From VBDM01 sp964430565 (lineage in GTDB: Bacteria; Pseudomonadota; Gammaproteobacteria; Burkholderiales; SG8-39), in the NCBI GenBank assembly GCA_964430565.1, contig CAYSFD010000002.1:1-27801 (forward strand): 27,801 nt of DNA. Direction: 5' to 3'. Below are positions 24,002-27,801 of this stretch, in pieces (position 1 is the first letter of the stretch; each line of letters starts with the position of its first letter). The notes beneath the pieces were generated by a model, which ran no database searches, had not been told where the DNA came from, and saw nothing but the letters and a program-made list of their open reading frames with translations. The position numbers and the translations under genes were made by a program.

Positions 24002-24049
24002 TTGGTGTGTTCACACCAATATGATATAACACAATGACGGTGCCGGCAA
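24002..24049 (-). promoter_or_regulatory. Promoter and palindromic operator of the RHH-PIN operon
   Basis: On the minus strand TTGCCG (24044-24049), a 17-base spacer and TATCAT (24021-24026) make a good sigma-70 promoter. Immediately downstream, over the likely start of transcription, is a perfect palindrome with arms TTGGTGTG (24002-24009) and CACACCAA (24012-24019). This is a convincing autorepression site. Confidence 0.65.
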
Positions 24050-24057
24050 CGTGTAGC

Positions 24058-24093
24058 GGGTCGGAGTCCCAACGACTTGGCGTGGTCCGACCC
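24058..24093. repeat. Nested hairpin, REP- or terminator-like
   Basis: Outer arms GGGTCGGA (24058-24065) and TCCGACCC (24086-24093) enclose inner arms CCAA and TTGG around CGAC. It follows the stop of the small-partner gene (24106) and precedes the RHH promoter, so it may end the upstream transcript. No T run follows. Confidence 0.45.
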
Positions 24094-24105
24094 AGGACCC
24101 CAGGA

Positions 24106-24297
24106 TCAGCGTTTGCCGCGAGCGTTCTGTGCTTCCTCGATGGTGCGGAACTTGAATACGCCGCGCGGATAAACCTTTGGCGCGATGGCCCAGTAGCGGG
24201 CGCAGTGCCGCAGGAACCGCTCGAAGTCCGAGCGGCGCAACCCGGCCACGGGCGCGTTGTTCATGTCCTCGATCGAGCGGAACTTTTGCACCGGCAT
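24106..24297 (-). CDS. Small protein partnered with the nucleotidyltransferase
   Basis: The 63-residue protein (MPVQKFRSIEDMNNAPVAGL, then a basic helix DFERFLRHCARYWAIAPKVY and PRGVFKFRTIEEAQNARGK) is basic and carries two copies of a KFRxIE motif (residues about 5-10 and 50-55), suggesting an internal symmetry. I do not recognise a named family. GAGGG lies about 6 bases before the ATG at 24297. It begins 1 base after the nucleotidyltransferase stop at 24299, so the pair form an operon. The function is unknown; a toxin-antitoxin or regulatory partner role is possible given the neighbours. Confidence 0.6.
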   Translation of the reverse strand: MPVQKFRSIEDMNNAPVAGLRRSDFERFLRHCARYWAIAPKVYPRGVFKFRTIEEAQNARGKR

Positions 24298-24298
24298 G

Positions 24299-24774
24299 TC
24301 AGCCCTCATCCTTCAAGTTGAAGCGTTCGCGCAGCGCAGCCGCGTCCTGACGATCGATCGCGCGGACGGTTCCTTTCTTGAGACGGTAGAGCGCCGCCGG
24401 TGTCGCAACCCTCACGCGCGTGCCCTCGATCTCCTTGATCTCGGCGTCGACGGTTTCGAACCGGGCGGATTCTCCAAGGCGTGTCATCACATCGAAGTAC
24501 AGATCGCCCGTCGGCGGATAGTGCGGACGGCCGGGTATTCCCCCAGCAGGTCGGCAGAGGAGATCTCATCGATGTGCGGGTCGCCTTCGTACGCCTCGCG
24601 CAGCGCGGCGCGAAGCCGTTCGACGTTTTCCGCCGTGGCCCGAATGAAGAGATCCAGGTCCTCGGTCGCCCGCACGAGCCCGTGAAATCCCATCGCGCTC
24701 GCGCCGATGAGTACGTACTCGAGGCCCGACGCCTCAAAGGCTCGCAGCACGCGGATGACCTCGTCCCGGTTCAC
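24299..24774 (-). pseudogene. Nucleotidyltransferase (AbiEii/DUF6036-like), frameshifted
   Basis: Minus strand from GTG 24774 reads MNRDEVIRVLRAFEASGLEY, then GASAMGFHGLVRATEDLDLF, which is the nucleotidyltransferase Gly-Ser-like loop and the DxD metal motif. It breaks after DLLGEYPAVR. One base appears to be missing near 24520-24523; restoring it gives YYPPTGDLYFDVMTRLGES and a continuous C-terminus (TPAALYRLKKGTVRAIDRQD, ALRERFNLKDEG) to 24299. The whole would be about 159 residues, normal for the family, which includes AbiEii-type toxins. As read, the protein ends at residue 95 and lacks the C-terminal part. It could be a true mutation or a base-calling error. Confidence 0.75.
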
Positions 24775-24834
24775 CCGGCTAGGATAGCGTATCGGCTGGC
24801 GCGTCGGAAAACAGAAACTCCTGCGAGAAAGGAA

Positions 24835-24877
24835 AAAGGGGCCAGGCTCGATTTATTAATTCGAGCCTGGCCCCTTT
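24835..24877. repeat. Perfect 17-bp inverted repeat (REP-like or terminator)
   Basis: Left arm AAAGGGGCCAGGCTCGA (24835-24851) and its exact complement at 24861-24877 enclose a 9-base A/T-rich loop. The GGGGCC(A/G)GG core is shared with the hairpin at 19918-19987. It could end transcription from the minus-strand operon above 24905. Confidence 0.65.
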
Positions 24878-24904
24878 ACTCGATCGAGAGCGCAACGAAA
24901 CCGA

Positions 24905-24993
24905 TCAACCCACCTTGATCGCCCGCACTTCGGCAGCGCGCGCATCCACCGGGATCACCGGCAATTCGCCCTTGGTTTTGACCGGCAGCCTGC
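24905..24993 (-). pseudogene. 5'-truncated copy of an unidentified protein tail
   Basis: The minus strand encodes RRLPVKTKGELPVIPVDARA then AEVRAIKVG and TGA at 24905-24907. It is nearly identical to the tail at 27711-27801 (about 8 differences in 88 bases). Upstream of 24993 it runs into sequence without an evident start, so it is a remnant lying after the porin gene (25052). The family is not recognised. Confidence 0.7.
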
Positions 24994-25051
24994 GCAAGGA
25001 TCGGACGCCCCGGCGCGACAGGCAGGTAGCCGCTTGCGACGAACGCTCCGT

Positions 25052-25864
25052 TCACTTCGGAAACATGAGTGCCACTGCAAAGCGCAGTCCCCAATCCGGT
25101 CCGCCCGCCGGGCCTTCGACATATTTTCGATAACCCAGCGCCAGACTCACCGGCTGCTTGCCGAATATGACCAACTGGCTGACCACCAGATTGATGGGCA
25201 CCGTCCACTGCCTGGCTTCCCAGTCGTAGGTCGACTCGGGAGTCAGCGTGACCGTGGTCTGCGTCTTGAACGTGTAGCCAAGAAAGGGCTGGAGGAAGGT
25301 CGCATTCACATCCGCGCGATTGTCGTTTCCGGCGACCGACCAGATGTGGTTGACGAGCGCGCCGTAAGTCCAGCCGTCTTGCTGCTTGAGCGCTACCGCC
25401 GTCGGGCCGATGCCCCATTTTTCGGTGCCCAGCGCATCGTTGCTCGCGGTGGGCAGCAGGAACACCGGCCCCGCGCCCCAGATCCAGCCGCTGGCGGTCG
25501 GCGCCTTGGGCCCGAGGAACAGGCTCTGCACGATGTCGCCCACGCCGGAATTGCTGCTGCCGCCCGCGACCGGCGATTGCGCGTCGATGAGCGGAACGAT
25601 GGTGCGCGAGATGAGATTCCAGTCCCGGCCTATCGAAAACGGGATCACCGGCTGGATATTGAGGATCGAGCGATTCGCGTCTGCGGCGCCGATGCCGGTA
25701 TCCCAGTTGTACTGGAACGGCACCTGGATGAGCGCCGCTATCGGGTTGGAAAGCTGCTTGGCCAGTTCGGCGGCGTCGGCAGCGGCATGACCCGAATAGG
25801 CGAGTGTCGCCAATGCGACGAGCAGTCCGGCAGGGAGGGTTTTGAGTGGTTGCATGGTTTTCAT
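25052..25864 (-). CDS. MetA-pathway-like outer-membrane transporter (third copy)
   Basis: The 270-residue protein has a signal peptide (about 6-28, LLVALATLAYSGHAAAD) and a barrel made of alternating strands (VPFQYNWDTGIG, LNIQPVIPFSIG, WIWGAGPVFLLPTASNDALG, FLQPFLGYTFKTQTTVTL), ending RFAVALMFPK with a near-terminal Phe. It resembles porin-type transporters of the phenol MetA-pathway group but is clearly diverged from the copies at 6788 and 17825. The start ATG at 25864 overlaps the amidohydrolase stop (ATGA); another ATG lies three codons in. Coupling with the amidohydrolase suggests uptake of its substrate. Confidence 0.78.
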   Translation of the reverse strand: MKTMQPLKTLPAGLLVALATLAYSGHAAADAAELAKQLSNPIAALIQVPFQYNWDTGIGAADANRSILNIQPVIPFSIGRDWNLISRTIVPLIDAQSPVAGGSSNSGVGDIVQSLFLGPKAPTASGWIWGAGPVFLLPTASNDALGTEKWGIGPTAVALKQQDGWTYGALVNHIWSVAGNDNRADVNATFLQPFLGYTFKTQTTVTLTPESTYDWEARQWTVPINLVVSQLVIFGKQPVSLALGYRKYVEGPAGGPDWGLRFAVALMFPK

Positions 25865-27708
25865 TTTCCTGTTCCGTCTTGGTGTGCGTGCCTGTCCATG
25901 ATGCCTGTCTCAGCCAGCACATGGCTCGCCAGCGTGAAGCAAGCTTCCGAGTCGGCACAACTGGACGACGCGGCCGCCTGTCTTGCCGCCGCAGCGCGTC
26001 GATACACCGTCTTGCCCTGCTTGATGGTCTCGATCACCTTGATCTGGTCGATCTTCAGCGGATCAACGGTCAGCGGGTTCTGATCCAGCACCACGAAATC
26101 GGCGAGCTTGCCGACTTCGATCGATCCCTTGGTTTTTTCCTCGAAGTGTTGATACGCAGACCACAGGGTGTGCGCCTTTAGCGCGACCAGCGGCGTGGTG
26201 CGATGCTCCGGCCCCAGCACCTGGCCACTGCGGGTGACACGATTGACCGTGGCCGAAATGACACGCATGGAATCCGGCATGGCTACCGGTGCGTCGTGGT
26301 GCGAGGTGAAGATCATGTTGCGCTTGAGCGCCCAGCCGGTGGGTGAAATATTGGTTGCGCGCTGCGGCCCGAGTACCGATTCGCGATGCCAGTCACCCCA
26401 GTAAAAGGTGTGCATCGGGAACAGCGAGGGGATGACGCCCAGTTCTTTGAAGGCCTGCATCTGATCCTCGCGCGTCGTCTGGCCGTGGACGGCGACCAGG
26501 CGCCGGTCGGTCATGCCGAATTTCTGTTCGGCCGCCCGCACCGCCTTGATGAATTGATCGATGGCCGCGTCGCCATTCACATGCGCCAGCAACTGCCAGC
26601 CGTTCTTGAACGCCTGGTTAACATAGCCCTGCACTTGCTCGTCGGTGAACTGGCCGTAGCCTGTGTAGTCTGGCTTCTGGCCGGCGGGCGCCTTGAAATA
26701 GGGTTGCGTGAGCCAGGCCGTCTTGCCCTGTGGCGATCCGTCGAGCGTGATCTTGGCGCCGCCGACGCGGAAATGCTGGTTGTAGCTGCGCGACAACCAG
26801 GGCGCCTTGATAGTCCCGGCGGCCTCGGCGATGTCGGGATAGGCCACCACGTCGATGTCGAGTTTGCCGCTCTTGGCCACGGCGGCCATGGTCGCCACCG
26901 CACCGGTGGACGCCCGGCCTTCCTGCGCGGTGGTGTAGCCAAAACTCTTGTAGAGATTGACGCCCGCGGCAAACAACGCCTTGTTGGCCTCGGGGGAAAG
27001 CTTGCTCATGAGGCCGAAGAAAGGTCCAAAGAAAGCATTCTCTTCGAGCACGCCATTCGGTTCCTGACTGCCTTCCTTGCGACGGATGACGCCACCCTTC
27101 GGATCCTTGGACGACGCCTTGATCCCGACCATTTCCAGTGCCTTGCTGTTCATCACCGCCAGGTGGCCGGACTGATGCACGATCACGACCGGCAACTCGC
27201 TCGAAACCTGGTCGAGATCGTCACGCGTGGGGTGGCGCTGTTCCTTGAGCTGGGCATCGTCATAGCCGAAACCGACGATCCATTTGTACTGGCCGCTGAT
27301 CTTGGCGTTCTTCTCTACCCACGCCTTGAGCGTCGCATGCAGCTCGGGAATGGTGTTCACCGCCCCGTCAGGGCGCGGCAGCAGATTGGCGGAAATCGCC
27401 TGGATGCCGGTATTGAACACATGCCCATGCGGATCGACGAAACCCGGCGCGAGCGTCTTGCCGCCCAGATCGACAAGCCGGGTCTTGCCGCCCTTGTGCT
27501 TCATCACCTCGACGCGATAGCCCACGGCCAGGATCTTGCCGTTCCTGATCGCCACCGCCTCGGCCTCCGGTTGCAGTTCATTGACGGTGACGATGTTGCC
27601 GCCGCTGTAGATGATGTCGGCCAGCGGCTGCGCGGCATGCGTAGCGGGAGCCGCCAGAAAGCCAACGAGCGCGGCGGCGAGGAGGTTTTGCCTGCGTATG
27701 GTTTTCAT
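25861..27708 (-). CDS. YtcJ-like exported amidohydrolase
   Basis: The 615-residue protein has a signal peptide (1-26, LLAAALVGFLAAPATHA), unusual for the mostly cytoplasmic family, and an amidohydrolase (Amidohydro_3) fold. Seen motifs: YSGGNIVTVNELQPEAEAVA and GKTLAPGFVDPHGHVF with the metal HxH, IVGFGYDDAQL, IVHQSGHLAVMNSKAL, the late LLAHVNGDAAIDQ, AVHGQ and SHHDAPVAMPDSMR, which supply further His/Asp ligands. The C-terminus after residue ~560 (KGSIEVGKLADFVVLDQNPL) returns to the beta-sandwich. A Cys/Ala-rich tail of about 40 residues beyond the usual end is of unclear use. It begins 2 bases after the stop of the gene at 27711 and overlaps the porin start. Its substrate is unknown. Confidence 0.9.
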   Translation of the reverse strand: MKTIRRQNLLAAALVGFLAAPATHAAQPLADIIYSGGNIVTVNELQPEAEAVAIRNGKILAVGYRVEVMKHKGGKTRLVDLGGKTLAPGFVDPHGHVFNTGIQAISANLLPRPDGAVNTIPELHATLKAWVEKNAKISGQYKWIVGFGYDDAQLKEQRHPTRDDLDQVSSELPVVIVHQSGHLAVMNSKALEMVGIKASSKDPKGGVIRRKEGSQEPNGVLEENAFFGPFFGLMSKLSPEANKALFAAGVNLYKSFGYTTAQEGRASTGAVATMAAVAKSGKLDIDVVAYPDIAEAAGTIKAPWLSRSYNQHFRVGGAKITLDGSPQGKTAWLTQPYFKAPAGQKPDYTGYGQFTDEQVQGYVNQAFKNGWQLLAHVNGDAAIDQFIKAVRAAEQKFGMTDRRLVAVHGQTTREDQMQAFKELGVIPSLFPMHTFYWGDWHRESVLGPQRATNISPTGWALKRNMIFTSHHDAPVAMPDSMRVISATVNRVTRSGQVLGPEHRTTPLVALKAHTLWSAYQHFEEKTKGSIEVGKLADFVVLDQNPLTVDPLKIDQIKVIETIKQGKTVYRRAAAARQAAASSSCADSEACFTLASHVLAETGIMDRHAHQDGTGK

Positions 27709-27710
27709 GT

Positions 27711-27801
27711 TCAGCCCACCTTGATCGCCCGCACTTCCGCCGCGCGCGCATCGACCGGGATCACCGGAAGTTCGCCCTTGTTCTTGACCGGCAGCCTGCG
27801 C
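27711..27801 (-). CDS. C-terminal end of an unidentified protein (partial)
   Basis: The minus strand enters from the window edge and ends at TGA 27711-27713, encoding RRLPVKNKGELPVIPVDARA then AEVRAIKVG. It is co-oriented with, and 2 bases upstream of, the amidohydrolase start (ATG 27708), so they are probably one operon. The same tail, about 91% identical, is found at 24905-24993 after the porin gene. I do not recognise the family from 30 residues. Confidence 0.7.
   Translation of the reverse strand, partial: RRLPVKNKGELPVIPVDARAAEVRAIKVG

Noticed and set aside
24876..25958. 360-residue minus-strand ORF through the porin gene
   Set aside because: It is a shadow frame; the porin frame carries the signal peptide and barrel pattern and overlaps the amidohydrolase stop.

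Overview
The window is high-GC DNA (third codon positions mostly G or C) with a proteobacterial style, most likely a betaproteobacterium from soil, sediment or sludge. Pointers are the class II ribonucleotide reductase with a C-terminal zinc ribbon, a LexA-type box of the CTG-N10-CAG form, an FNR/Anr-like site, periplasmic and outer-membrane proteins of the 'phenol MetA-pathway' porin type, and DUF2950/DUF3300/DUF4124 proteins. The genus cannot be fixed from the sequence. No rRNA, tRNA, CRISPR array or transposase gene was seen.

Layout. (1) 1-3036: tail of an ankyrin-repeat protein, then nrdJ behind a LexA-like box. (2) 3079-5825, minus: a damaged osmotic or transport operon. An in-frame chimera (sulfatase N-terminus joined to aquaporin C-terminus) is coupled by an ATGA overlap to an intact mscS-type channel, followed by a sulP gene that has lost most of its membrane domain. 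(3) 6002-10649, minus: MBL-fold hydrolase, arylsulfatase, MetA-type porin and a small outer-membrane barrel, with a divergent AraC-type regulator at 10825. This looks like a regulated sulfate-ester or aromatic uptake and degradation unit. (4) 11901-14845, minus: a short AbrB-like protein, a four-helix membrane protein, and an eight-heme cytochrome fused to HEAT/TPR repeats; then a plus-strand TIGYGD potassium channel. (5) 15446-20591, minus: DUF2950, DUF3300 (with a translationally coupled leader peptide), a second MetA-type porin, a DUF4124 protein, an HdeD-like membrane protein and a small secreted protein, with a REP-like hairpin. (6) 20784-24774: a block of toxin-antitoxin-like modules (MazEF, TacAT, RHH-PIN, and a nucleotidyltransferase with a small partner) enclosing a mosaic pseudogene made of DUF1214, DUF1254 and DUF3604 pieces. 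(7) 24905-27801, minus: a YtcJ-like amidohydrolase and a third MetA-type porin, flanked on both sides by copies of the same unidentified protein tail.

Two themes stand out. First, several genes are deletion products or carry single frameshifts, and some junctions join unrelated proteins in frame. Second, several toxin-antitoxin-like operons have clear palindromic or repeated operators over their promoters. The sequence alone cannot separate real gene erosion from assembly or base-calling error in a draft genome, so junctions and frameshifts need read-level checking.
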